In this document: positions 13,732-25,700 of the stretch, piece after piece
Numbering within the stretch: position 1 is the first letter of the stretch
Layout: the number at the start of each line of letters is the position of its first letter
NCBI RefSeq assembly: GCF_037975245.1
Contig: NC_092564.1
Span: forward strand, 1,005,984 to 1,069,983
Origin: Apostichopus japonicus
Lineage: Eukaryota; Echinodermata; Holothuroidea; Aspidochirotida; Stichopodidae
Direction of reading: 5' to 3'
DNA: 64,000 bases
Position numbers and translations under genes: made by a program
The notes under the pieces: model-generated
Told to the model about the DNA's origin: nothing
The model's input: the letters and a program-made list of their open reading frames with translations, nothing else
Databases searched by the model: none

Positions 13732-14663
13732 ATGGAAAGCCATTTAAACATTTAACCGGGAATTTTAGATGTCTTAAATTGCTTCTTATTTTAGATATCT
13801 AAAATTCTATTTCCGATATCTTAACTTAAATTCGAGATATCTTAAATTTATTTCGAGATATCGGAAATTTTATTTCAGATATCTAAAATTGAATTCGAGA
13901 TATCTAAAATAGATTTCGAGATATCTGAAATTCTAATTCAGATATCTGAAATTCAACTCGAGATATTTGAAATTGTTTCTTATTTTAGATATCTAAAGTT
14001 CTATTTCAGATATCTAAACTTAAATTCGAGATATCTGAAATTTTATTTCAGATATCTGAAATTGAATTCGAGATATCTAACATAGATTTCGAGATATCTG
14101 AAATTCTAATTCAGATATCTGAAATTGAATTCGAGATATCTGAAATTGAATTCGAGATATCCGAAATTGAATTCGAGATCTCTGATATTCTATTTCGGAT
14201 ATCTGAAATTGATTTCGAGATATCTGGAATTGAATTAAAGATATTTGCAGTTCTAATTCGAGTTATCTGAAATTGAATTCCAGATATCTGCAATTGAATT
14301 CGAGATATCTGAAATGCATATGCAGAAATTCCCGATTAAATGTTAAAATGGCGTACGTATGGAAAGCCATTTCAAATTGAAATTCGAGATATCTGAAATT
14401 TTATTTCAGATATCTGAAATAGAATTGCAGATATCTTGAATTCAATTTCAGATATCTCGAATTCAATTTCAGATATCTCGAATTCAATTTCAGATATCTG
14501 AAATTCTCTTGTATTTCGAGATATCTCAAATTGATTTTAAGATATCTGCAATTATTTGTAGATATCTTAAATAAATTAGAGATATCTGTAATTTTATTTG
14601 AGATATCTGAAATTATTTCGAGATATCTGAAATTCTTTATTAAATGTTTAAACGGCTTTCCAT
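13732..14663. mobile_element. GATATC-repeat transposable element, copy A only
   Basis: Imperfect terminal inverted repeats of 24 bp with one mismatch start ATGGAAAGCCATTTAAAC. An 8-bp target duplication ACGAACGT flanks them (13724-13731 and 14664-14671). Copy B has a single ACGAACGT at the empty site (40882-40889). The interior is about forty degenerate copies of a roughly 20-bp unit centred on AGATATCT, with AATTCGAG and GAAATT on either side. A second terminus-like ATGGAAAGCCATTT lies at about 14,364, so two units may be joined end to end. No coding content was found. Confidence 0.85.
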
Positions 14664-14829
14664 ACGAACGTGGGAAAGTCACTTGCACAGCTCAAATTTC
14701 CTGCAATCTACCGCGAGTTCCTATTAAATGTCCAAGGCAGGTAAACTGTTACAAGCAGTGGTGCAGGGCTCATTTTCACTCAAATGTAAATATTTTTTAG
14801 AGAATATATTTTTTTTCTCTCTTAGAGAA

Positions 14830-15345
14830 TACAATGTATTGTCCAAGTTTGCCTTGAAATCATCAATGAAGTTGCAGAGACCACAACCTTTGGAAAGAGC
14901 TTCATGTATAAACAACTCGGTAAGAAAAATAATTGAGACTCGCATTTGACTTGCAATGCTTCTTGGCAATCTTGTTGCTATTGCCCTCCTGTTTTGGCAG
15001 ACTGATCTAAGGTAAACAATTTGCAACAGTCAATATTCTCCAAACCATGAACAATCCTATAAGTTTGAATTAGATCACCTGTCTTCCTTTGGCATGCCAA
15101 TGTAGGTAACTTTAGCCTGTCACAATAATGATGGTTCTCCAGATCAGGCACAAGATGTGTAGCCCTATGTTGAACACTCTCAATACTGTTTACAGTATGT
15201 CAGTTCTTAGATGGGGGAACCAAATAACATTACAATATTCCAGATGCGGCCTCACAGGTGTTTTTTTTAAAGTCATAACGTCTAGAGTAGTGTCTAAAGC
15301 TTGAAAGGACCTCCTATTAATTAAACCCAGTATGCTGTTGTTAGG
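14830..15345 (-). mobile_element. Degenerate non-LTR reverse transcriptase C-terminal fragment
   Basis: Minus-strand translation in shifting frames gives VRPHLEYCNVIWFP, then VNSIESVQHRATHLVPDL and KLPTLACQRK, and later SQLFFL and IDDFKANLD. This order is characteristic of the region after the catalytic core of CR1/L2-like elements. Several stops are present. It marks the point where duplication copy A stops matching copy B. Confidence 0.7.
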
Positions 15346-15854
15346 TCAATGGGACAACTATATACAGTAGAGTGTGGCAGTGTGCTACCCTATAATGAGC
15401 ATGACATTCACATAGCATTGTTATATACAGTTAAAGTAAATGGGAGAATCCCACTGGTGAGATAAAATATTTGATCCTGTTTACTTGGGAGCACATATTA
15501 TGGTCTGTGGGAGTAGGACTAAAATTTTGTAAGTTCCTTAGGTAATCTCTCTCTATAATGCTTTTTGTAGCCTAACTTAACCATAGATGTCTGTAACTTG
15601 TGTAAGTATTCAGTCAAGATTAGGAGTATCTGGACCATGTTTCATTTTGATCAGTTACATGACAGGCAAGAAGGGTACATGACTATGTGTGATTCATGGG
15701 AACTCTCTGAATCACAGAGTTGTTGATATGTGACTAGTATAGTCTATAGGGGCTTAGATTTAGAACTGATGCAATTGGTAGGTTACTACTACTACAAGTA
15801 CCTAGCTTTAACTGTAAATATACTAGACTGAATGTACATATCAATTAGACTTAC

Positions 15855-16029
15855 CTCCAATACACACAACATGCTCTCGTAGTTGGTCTTGTAAGTACGG
15901 TTCATCAACTTGTTCTAATAAATCGTAAATAGCATAAATGTGAGGATGAACACTTTCAAACTGCTGAATTTCCTCACGGATCGCCCTCGAATTGAGTAAT
16001 TCCAAATTATGGACGCTCATCGTATTCAT
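15855..16029 (-). CDS. AGAP1: AGAP-family Arf-GAP (centaurin-gamma), first coding exon only
   Basis: The exon opens at ATG 16029-16027, or at a second in-frame ATG at 16020-16018, and ends at a GTAAGT donor after 58 codons plus one base. The peptide contains AIREEIQQFESVHPHIYAIY and then LLEQVDEPYLQDQLREHVV. This closely resembles the N-terminus of vertebrate AGAP1/AGAP3, just before the GTP-binding-protein-like domain, and the donor falls at a plausible exon border. These proteins are multidomain Arf GTPase-activating proteins (GTPase-like, PH, Arf-GAP, ankyrin) acting on endosomes and actin. No following exon was recognised in the 15.8 kb to the left on this strand, so intron 1 either runs past the window and over carboxypeptidase copy A, or the exon is a displaced fragment. 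An NRF1-like palindrome lies about 106 bp upstream of the ATG. Most invertebrates have one AGAP gene, so the vertebrate number is only a label. Confidence 0.82.
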
Positions 16030-17140
16030 AGTAACATGTTATTCCAGTGAAAATAAGGGTGTTACCGTCAGCTATCGTAGCCTTCTTCTCGTCCGTTTGT
16101 TGAAGTCCAGTATAGTCAATGAAGTATGGCCTACTGCGCTTGCGCAAACTTATCTGAGGACTTCCTGTATACCATGTATACTGTACTCATACTCACTGAT
16201 ATGTTAGTGAACAAGATCAGTGACTGTACTTCTGGAGTAAAGACGGTATAGTACGGTGAATACGACGATTTCAATATACCAAGCAAATGTGAAAAGACAA
16301 GCCGATGCGCGAAGAAAGGGGCGCTACCTTCAAATAGCAATGAATGTATGGTACGAACTCGCTCTATCGCTGAATGGAGAGTACTTTGGTTTACTGTGTT
16401 TAGTCGTGCAGGCACGCAGTAAAATCAGTCTTTTAAATATGCACAGTGTGCTAGTACTTGCCTTCTGTCATACAGCTTGAACTAACTCAAAATTTGCGAG
16501 ATGGATCCAATAGGCGCAGGGCCTGTATGGTATGGTACACGATAGCAGCCCTCATACTCACCGGTAGAGGGCCGGGGTGGATTCTTAAATTAAAATATAT
16601 GAGGAACACGCAACTCTGGGTGTAATTTTGTTACAGTTTCTTGTTCGTACAGTATGCCGTTTTATTTAAGTTGATTTTGAGGGATTATAAGTAATATATG
16701 AACGTTATACCCGCCCAATATTTACTTCAATCACAACACGTATGCATTTCGCGTGGTAGCAACACTAATGGTAGGCCTAATTGTTTTATCGCTGCAAAAG
16801 TTCAACAAGTGTTCACTAAACTTCTTTCTCATGACGAATGCCAATGGAATTATGTGCAATGGAATGGCATTGAGAATGCTTATACGATTATGTTGAGAAC
16901 TGCAACATTAATTGAGGTTTTACCATTTTCTTTTACACTGGGTTCTTGATGAGGATTCGTCCCTTCTGAACGATTTTATTTTTCTATTGGACTAAAAATG
17001 ATAAAACTCTTCCAGACATTTTGCTGTTATGCAAATGAAATAGGTGGCGCTAGTATGATACACACTCGTTAATCTCTATACACACATAGGTTACACTATC
17101 TTGCCTGTAAAATTCTCTTATGTGGAACATAAAAGAATGT
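16030..17140. other. Upstream of AGAP exon 1, no gene seen
   Basis: Mixed sequence, richer in CpG than its surroundings up to about 16,580. It probably includes the AGAP promoter and 5' UTR. No exon recognised on either strand. Confidence 0.4.
16135..16146. promoter_or_regulatory. NRF1-like GC palindrome upstream of AGAP exon 1
   Basis: TGCGCTTGCGCA differs by one base from the NRF1 consensus and lies about 106 bp upstream of the first AGAP ATG. NRF1 sites are common in CpG-type promoters of housekeeping genes. The assignment rests on motif match and position only. Confidence 0.35.
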
Positions 17141-18241
17141 ACCAGCTCGGCTGGGTAGCCTGAGAGTACCAGCTTGGCTGGGTAGCCTGAGAGTACCAGC
17201 TTGGCTGGGTAGCCTGAGAGTATCAGCTTGGATGAGTAGCCTGAGAGTACCAGCTTGGATGAGTATTCTGAGAGTAACAGCTTGGATGAGTATCCTAAGA
17301 GTACCAGCTTGGCTGGGTATTTTGAGAGTACCAGCTCGGCTGGGTAGCCTGAGAGTACCAGCTTGGCTGTGTAGCCTGAGAATACCAGCTTGGCTGGATA
17401 GCCTGGGAATACCAGCTTGGCTGGGTAGCCTGAGAGTACCAGCTTGGCTGGGTATTCTGAGAGTACCAGCTTGGATGAGTAGCCCGAGAGTACCAGCTTG
17501 GCCGGGTATTCTGAGAGTACCAGCTTGGCTGGGTAGCCTGAGAGTACCAGCTTGGCTGGTAGGCTGAGAGTACCAGCTTGGATGAGTATCCTGAGAGTAC
17601 CAGCTTGGCTGGGTAGCCTGAGAGTACCAGCTTGGCTGGGTAGTCTGAGAGTACCAGCTTGGATGAGTATCCTGAGAATACCAGCTTGGCTGGGTAGATT
17701 GAGAGTACCAGCTTGGCTGGGTAGTCTGATATTACCAGCTTGGATGAGTATCCTGAGAGTACCAACTTGGCTGGGTAGTCTGAGAGTACCAGCTTGGATG
17801 AGTATTCTGAGAGTACCAGCTTGGATGAGTATCCTGAGAGTACCAGCTTGGCTGGGTAGCCTGAGAGTACCAGCTTGGATGAGTATCCTGAGAGTACCAG
17901 CTTGGCTGGGTAGCCTGAGAATACCAGCTTGGATGAGTATCCTGAGAGTACCAGCTTGGATGAATATTCTGAGAGCACCAGCTTGGATGAGTTTCCTGAG
18001 AGTACCAGCTTGGATGAGTATCCTGAGAGAACCAACTTGGATGAATATTCTGAGAGTACCAGCTTGGATGAGTATCCTGAGAGTACCAGCTTGGCTGAGT
18101 ATCCTGAGAGTACCAGCTTGGCTGGGTAGCTTGAGAGTACCAGCATGGATGAGTAGCCTGAGAGTACCAGCTTGGCTGGGTAGTCTGAGAGTACCAGCGG
18201 CTTGGTAGCCTGAGAGTACCAGCTTGGCTTGGTAGCCTGAA
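17141..18241. repeat. 27-bp minisatellite
   Basis: About forty copies of a unit containing GAGAGTACCAGCTTGGCTGG, with GCTGGGTAGCC and GATGAGTATCC variants. Because 27 is a multiple of three, several frames on both strands stay open for up to 318 codons; these have no other sign of coding. Confidence 0.96.
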
Positions 18242-18635
18242 CATCGTTCATGTAGTTTCTAGTTTATGCTTGTGGAGCCCTTCGAATTCGAATTGTGACT
18301 TGTTCTATACAGCGCTGACATATAGGCCTATAATCCACAAATACGGACCAAAAGAATATTTGCGATACCCGTTTGTACTTACACAGGCGTAATAATAAGC
18401 ACTAAAGGTAAACTATTTAACAAAAAATGAATTGTAATGTTTCAGGCAGGCCTCGACAAATACGGTCGCCAACTCGCCAATGGCGACTACAATTTGCGAC
18501 TGGCGAGCAAAAAAATGCATTACGCTCGAAAGTTTGGCGAGTGGCTCATTCGCTCATTGCCTTTATACGATAGGCTTACTGTGAACTTGTGAGCAATTTT
18601 ACACATCAAATTAGAATTATCGAGTGCACTGTTAC

Positions 18636-20459
18636 CAGGCGCGTATACAGGGGGGGGGGGGCGTTGGGGGCGCGCGCCCCCGGGTAAGAAAAAAAAGCGA
18701 GAAAAAAAGAGAAGAACAAGGAAAAAAAAGAGAAAAAAAGAGGAGGAGGAGAGGAAGGAAGGGAAAAGGTAAAAAAAGAAAAAGGAGAAAAATAGGGAGT
18801 AGCAGTAAAACGCCAAGACACCGGGAAGAGAAAGAGGAACAGTGACATCATTACAGCGCCGGTCCCTAATGTATACACAGGGTAGCCAGTGACGGATCAA
18901 GGATTTCGAAAGGCACGTTTGCCTCACCCTACCCTTTACACCGACAACTCCATTTTTGACGTTTCCATTTTTCCTCTCTCACTCATGGTCTATATATATA
19001 CTATATATGGTCTATCATAACGCGTGTGTGTTTATATACGCCTTAAACAATTGTAGAATTGTGCTATGAAACCAACTGTGGCTGGTCTCGAACTCGACCG
19101 TGTCGTCGGGGAACATGACGCATTTCGGGAAGGGGGCGACCGCCCCCCCCCCCCTTCAGCATATTTATTTTTGTGATATCGCTAGTAATTTCAAAATAGA
19201 AAGTGCTTAGATGCAACTTACAAGGCCTGGGAAGTGTCGTTTCCAGCGATCTGGGAGGCATTTCGGCCAAAATTTACTTATACGCTTCGCGCCAACAAAT
19301 GGTCCTGGGTAGTGCCATTTCCAGCGATCTGGGAGGCAAGTTTGGCCAAAATTTTCTTGTACGCTTCGCGCCAACCTATGGTGGCGCTACGCTTAGATAA
19401 TTTGCCTACAGGCTTCGCTCCTCCCTTGGCAAATTCCTCGCTACGCGCCTGTTCGATTTTGAAGCAAACAGCAGATATCACATCATATCAGTGAGCATGA
19501 AATTGGCGTTCCAGGATGAACAGCCTCAAAACTGTCCTGTCGGACTTGCCCGAAAAAAATAACCAAATTTTTTCAAGCGCGAAGCGCGCTTTCAACATGT
19601 TAATGTCAATATCATATAAGCAAGCATCGGTTATTACATCGCATGCCATCGTGTACCGTACGGTCCATGAAAGTTGCGCAGTGTACCGCGGGATGCTAAT
19701 GTAAACAACGAAATGTCTTATGTAGATGGAGAAAAAGGCATGGAGGTCCAATTATCTCAAAACTCTCTTTTACATTAGTAATGGCGAATTAGGGGCTGCA
19801 GCCCCCCCCCCCCCCCCCGCCTCCTACGCCTATGTGTGTAGTGTTCGGTTTCGGAAATATCTGCTATTTTTCCATTTCCTTCAACCAAGTTTTATAATAG
19901 CCGTTATAAGAGGTTTTAATATTTCTACACCAATATATTAACTGTGTCTGAATTTTCGAAAATTTCTGACCAACATTCTTCATCACACTTCCTTCTACTC
20001 GTGCAATTTTGACCGGTCTGTTAGGGGTTGAAAGAGGTTTTTCTATATTGGTTGTCCATAGTGAGTTTATTCACGAGAAATGGGAATTTTCAAATTCTGA
20101 ACAAATAATGGGCTTGGAACCTTGAAAAGTGGGCCTGACGGATATTGTGGGCCGCGACGTAGAATCACCTACAAAAGCAATGATCCACAGGACATGCGAT
20201 GAGGTCGAACATGATTTGTGACTGGTGACAATCTTCAAAAAGGTTATGGATGGAAAAAAAACTATCGGGAAATACTTGGTTCTCAGGCAAAAAGTCTACA
20301 TCTGGTTGGTCATTTTCAAGCCCGAGAAGTGCCATTTCCGGTGATCTGGGTGTATCAAAACCAGAAATTTTCTTGTACGCTGCGCGCCAACCGATGGTGG
20401 CGCTCCGCTTAGATAGTAACTCGCGCCTCCCGGGTTACAAAATCCTGGATACGCCCCTG
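18636..20459. mobile_element. Nested MITE-like repeat cluster
   Basis: The outer ends CAGGCGCGTATACAGG and CCTGGATACGCCCCTG are imperfect inverted repeats flanked by GTTAC. Inside are G/C homopolymers, a purine-rich run (18,690-18,840) and several copies of GGTGGCGCTNCGCTTAGATA near 19,380 and 20,395. The part from about 18,640 to 19,315 reappears inverted at 39,737-40,411. No gene was recognised. Confidence 0.6.
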
Positions 20460-20464
20460 GTTAC

Positions 20465-21095
20465 AAGTAGGTCCTAGGGACAGCTCTGTTCATCAGCTCG
20501 AAAAACTAATTTGATACTAATCGACTAAATGATGTCGATAGATGTAACCAAACTGGAAACTACAAACTTAAATAAATGCGTAACGACAACTCAAACAAGG
20601 GTAACGCATGAATATTATGTTTTAAACACTTTTGAATTAAATCGATCGTCTTTGCTGTAAACAACTATAACAGTAACACTAAACCGCGATATCCTAAGTT
20701 AGGCCATTCAACCTAGGCTTATATCACACAAACACTTTGCGAGAAAGAATGGCGAGTAAATTTAACGTGTTGGCGAGTAGAATCTCTGTCGCCAGTTGGC
20801 GAGTAGATTTCAATTTTTTTGTCGAGGCCTGGTTTCAGGTATACCAACAGGATTGTTACCAGAAATGTATTGTTTGTAAACAGAAACATGCTGAAAGTTT
20901 TGTACTTGACAAATAATGAGATTTTTTGCTGGAGCACCATACTTTCTGTTTTCATCAACGAATTTCTTGAACGCCTTAAATCATCATCCGTATTCTCCTC
21001 ATTTTTTTGTTTCGATTAAATCGTTACCATTGTAGTCATGCAGGTGGATGTGTGTATGGGTGTGTGTGGGTACGTATGTGTGACAACTAATAATA
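20465..21095. other. Intergenic, no gene seen
   Basis: AT-rich single-copy-looking sequence, with short GGCGAGTAGA-type repeats near 20,750-20,810 that echo 18,465-18,545. No coding signal. Confidence 0.4.
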
Positions 21096-21530
21096 CTTGT
21101 AAACACGATATCTCAAGAAGGGAAGCTTGGACCAAGCTCATATTTGGTGTGCAGGAGTACAACATTAAATAAAAGAAGTCTATTGTTTTCTGGAGACGTC
21201 AAGTGTCGTTTGGGGTCACCAGGGGTCAAATTGTGTAAACCTTGTAAACACGATATCTCAAGAAGGGAAGCTTGGACCAAACTCATATTTAGTATGCAGT
21301 TGTGACACGTTAAGTTGAAAAAGCCTATTGTTTTTTGTGGAGGTCAAATGTCATTTGGGGCCACTAGTGGTCAAATGTGAAAACCTTGTCAACACGATGC
21401 CTCAAGGAGGGAAGCTTGGACTTAACTCATATTTAGTATGCAGTTGTGACACGTTAAGTTGAAGAAGCCTATTGTTTTTGTGAAGGCTAAAAGTCATTTG
21501 GAGTCACCAGAGGCCAAATTGTGGAAACTT
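21096..21530. repeat. Three tandem copies of a ~144-bp unit
   Basis: Copies begin at 21,096, 21,241 and 21,385 with CTTGTAAACACGATATCTCA and each ends near GTCACCAGNGGTCAAAT. Divergence between copies is modest. Confidence 0.9.
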
Positions 21531-22023
21531 TGTTTTTATAATCTACCGTATCTCCCACCGACCAGCCATTATAGATAACATGTGCATTACGCCTCGTAAG
21601 AAAAGGAGGCTGTTGGCAATTGGCCTATGGGCATCCGTAGAATCGAATCAAAAGTCACGAACAAACCTCCGTAGGCTTCAGTGTGTCGCTTCGCTGCATT
21701 CTTTCGTTACATACAATGTGTGCATAAAGGTGTACTCTTTGTACATACAGCGTTGCTTTTGGAACGAAAGATATCACTGAATCATCGGTATTATATATTT
21801 GCTTCCGTTGTTGAAGTTTTCCGGGGTATTTCGCAATTTTCGAGATTCAGTGCCAAATACAAACTTCGGGTTTGGGTGTAGCTACGTTGGAGAAATGGCT
21901 AGGCGCCTTTTAGGATAACTGTGTTTTTTGTGCCTAGACTGTTCTCAAACTTCAGGGAACATTTACAAACATACAGCGATAGCATCATTTAAAATCTAAC
22001 ATAACAATTTATTAGAGCGAACG

Positions 22024-22230
<207 letters not shown>

Positions 22231-22688
22231 GCAAATGTTTTATTTTTAATTGTTTTGGAACCACAATGCAGTTTTACTGTCTGGTTAGACAACGTCAAAG
22301 ACTGTCTGGTTATCACACATGATAATTGTAATGAATGAACATTTACCACCTTAGGTCCATTTAGCTCCTCTTCTTGACAATGGTTAACCTTTCAGCTCGA
22401 TGTAAACTATTGTTATTGTGGTTTGCAACCTGCAAAGTTCCAGATCCAAGGTAATGATGTCCTTAGTTTCATGTTTGTCGCTCTCTGTCATAATTAGCCA
22501 ATTGATTTATTCTACACATCAAAATCACACATAAGTCATTAAATTTATAGCTTTATGCTATTGGAATGAGTAAAGCAAACAATATTATTTAACCGCAAAC
22601 TTTATTTAAGTTATTATATGCATTTTTTAATAAATTTATCACAGACGTACTCTCAAATCAATCCAAACATCTTATATTTCTTATTATG

Positions 22689-22694
22689 TTTATT
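22689..22694 (-). promoter_or_regulatory. Carboxypeptidase copy B polyadenylation signal
   Basis: AATAAA on the minus strand begins about 19 nt after the TAG stop at 22715-22713, implying a very short 3' UTR. Further AATAAA matches lie downstream, for example near 22600. Confidence 0.5.
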
Positions 22695-22712
22695 TCCAAT
22701 CCTTAGATAATC

Positions 22713-25700
22713 CTAATCATTGATTCCCAAAATATGATGAACCATAGCATCAATGCCTGCGTAGAATTCTTCAGCACAAGGCTTAATCTGGTCTGCAGGA
22801 AGAGTAAATCCATACTGTCCTTCGTCCCTGAGTTCCAGTGCGTAAGAGTGTTTGATGCCCTCGTTATAGGCCCAGTCAGCAGAACTACCACTAGCCACAT
22901 CTATGGACAAGAAGTCAAAATAGTAAAACCCCTACCAGGACTCCAGGCTCTTGACATCCCTCTGCGCTCCCAACCAATTATTCTGTACCTCAATCAGAAC
23001 TACTCACTTACGCCTCCATAGGTTACTATTCTAGACCATTTAAATATTTTCCAGAAACGTTGTTGAAAATTTTGTCTATGTTATCATTTTGTTTTTCAGA
23101 CTTTGCTGCTACATGCCAACGTGATTTTTTTTACGTATACGGTCATGCATCCTTCTAGAACTGTAAAACACTTTGTGAAAGCAAAAATATATGAATCACT
23201 AATTTAAAACGAATGTTTCCCTCCCCGCACCGGCCTCCCCCATCCCTAAACAAAGCAGCAAGAACAGTACGTAGATGGACACATTCGAGATACTTACAAA
23301 TAACTTGAGAAATGGGACCGTACTTATAGACCTTGCCGTGAACCTTCTCCAGTGCCTCAACAGCTTCCTTTGATGCTGCGTGCTGTTGACAGGATAAAAT
23401 ATATAAAAAATAAAAGTAAATGTACTATGGATGAATATTCCGTCACCTTTAACTAGGCCCTTATTGTACGTGATTCCGATTAAATGTTCTTGTTCGTGCG
23501 GACATTCAACTATCCAATATAAATTTCCATGGATTTCTGAGAAAGCAAACATATTTGTGTTGCTTTTTATTATTGTAAAACACCTTTCTCTCTCTCTCGT
23601 TTCAGACTCAACCATGAGCTAAGATTCGTTTCTTCTGTAAAGTGCCAACCACGTTGATGACGTCACTCATTGTACACTGACCTTTTTGAGTAAGCCCGAA
23701 CACAAGTGAGCAAAGCAGAGAAAAACTTTAAAAATACCGCCACATAACCATAGACTTTCGGCGTTGGGAGAGCTTTGGGTGGCTGGTGAGTCAGTCGTGG
23801 GGTTAGGGAACCACAGTGCGACTATGACAAGAAGAGGAAGGAATGTGGGTGGTGAGCAAGGAGAGGGCACGAATGGGGAAAGAGGGGGAGCAGGAGGGAG
23901 AGCAGGAGGAGGAAGAAAAGAGGAAAGGAGGAAAGGAGGAAAGGAGGAAAGGAGGAAAGGAGGAAAGGAGGATAGGAGGAAAGGAGGAAAGGAGGAAAGG
24001 AGGATAGGAGGAAAGGAGGAAAGGAGGAATGGAAGAAGGGAGGAAAGGAGGAAAGGGGGGAAGGAGGAAAGGAGGGAAGGGGGAAAGGGGGAAAGGGGGA
24101 GAGGAGGAAATGAGGAAAGGAGGAAAGGAGGAAAGGAGGAAAGGAGGAAAGGAGGAAAGGAGGAAAGGAGGAAAGGGGGACAGGAGGAGAGGAGGAAAGG
24201 AGGAAAGGAGGAAAAGAGGAAAAGAGGAACAGAGGAGAAGAGGAAAAGAGGAAAGAAGGAAAGGAGGAAAGGAAGAAAGGAGGAAAGGAGGAAATCAGGA
24301 AATCAGGAAAGGAGGAAAAGAAGAAAGGAGGAAAGGAGGAGAGGAGAAGATGAGGAGAGGAGAAGAGGAGGAAAGGAGGAGAGGAGAAGAGGAGGAGAGG
24401 AGAAGAGGAGGAGAGGAGAAGAGGAGGAGGAGAGGAGGAGGAGAGGAGGAGGAGGAGAGGAGGAGGAGGAGAGGAGGAGAGGAGGAGGAGAGGAGGAGGA
24501 GAGGAGGAGGAGAGGAGGAGAGGAGGAGAGGAGGAGAGGAGGAGAGGAGGAGGAAAGGAGTAAAGGAGGAAAGGAGGAAAGGAGGAGGAAAGACTGTACT
24601 TGATGGCGGGAAGGAATCGGTTGTAGGGGTGCAGGATGGGGCGGGATGAAGGGAGGACGGGATAGCCCCGAGGTGAGTAAATGAGAAGTGGGGAAAATGA
24701 GGAAAGAGAACGCAGAAATGTTATTATTGGAGGTATAACGTTTTTTATTTGTGTTTATGTGTTAACCGGTTAGGAGGGGGGGGGGGGGAAGTAGTTCGTC
24801 ACAAGCCGTCGAAACCTGTGATTGGTTGGTTGAACCATGACAATGTCGTGAATAAAAGAGGTGGAGGTCCTGATAGGAAGACCGAGAGCAGCTTTAATGG
24901 AGGCGTTTTGAAGAATTTGAATAGTGTTGTTTGTGCGTGCGGAGGGATTTATGATTGCTGGGACTCCGTATTCCCAGAGCAGACGAATGAATTGTTTGAA
25001 GATGAAAATGTTAAGGTGGGGGTCACTGCCTTTCACCGACAGTGCTATGCGGCAGAGGTGATAAAAGTGATGGGAAACTCTAACCTTAACGTTTTTGAAA
25101 TAGCGGACCTTCCAATCCAGGAAGGGGCAAAGACGGAGACCAAGGAAAGTGGCAGATGGAGGAAGGGTTGAGCAGGTGATCATGTAAATATATGTTGGAG
25201 GTATTGGGAGTGATACGACTATATCGCAGGTGAGGGTGGACGAGGTAAGTGGTTTTAGTGGGGTTAAGTTTGATGCGCCAACGGTAACATTGTGTAGTTA
25301 ATGAATCCAGGTAGCACTGGAGACGCATAGTTCCGGTGGTGAATTTGCGGCTACTCGTCCAGCTGGGGGAGGGGGGATGGGTAAGTCATTAATGTCGTTT
25401 ATAAAAAGGAAGAGGGTTGAGGACGGAGCCCTGTGGAAATTCGGAAATTAGAGAGGATGCGAACGGATAGCAGGAGGAACATGATAAACAATTTGACAGA
25501 GAAAATATAAATGGTCCTTAAAAAGCGATAGGGTAAAGCAAACAAATATAAACAACAGACAACAAGAAAGAAAAGTGAGACGAACGAATACAAATATAGA
25601 AACTCAAACTTTTCTTGCTGTCATCTTTAGCCTCTGTATTTAAACAGAACAAAATGTATGGAGGATGAGATATGAATGGGTGGTTGGAAGGGTGGCTGAT

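Noticed and set aside
14111-14688. ORFs with repeated SDISNSI and RYLKLNS
   Set aside because: Repeat units of the GATATC element, open by chance.
17295-18251. Long repetitive ORFs of 318, 218 and 170 codons
   Set aside because: Produced by a 27-bp tandem repeat with no stops in several frames on both strands; no start context, domain or splice support.
23764-24649. Arg/Glu/Lys-rich ORFs of 279 and 206 codons
   Set aside because: Composition artefact of a polypurine tract, open in overlapping frames.
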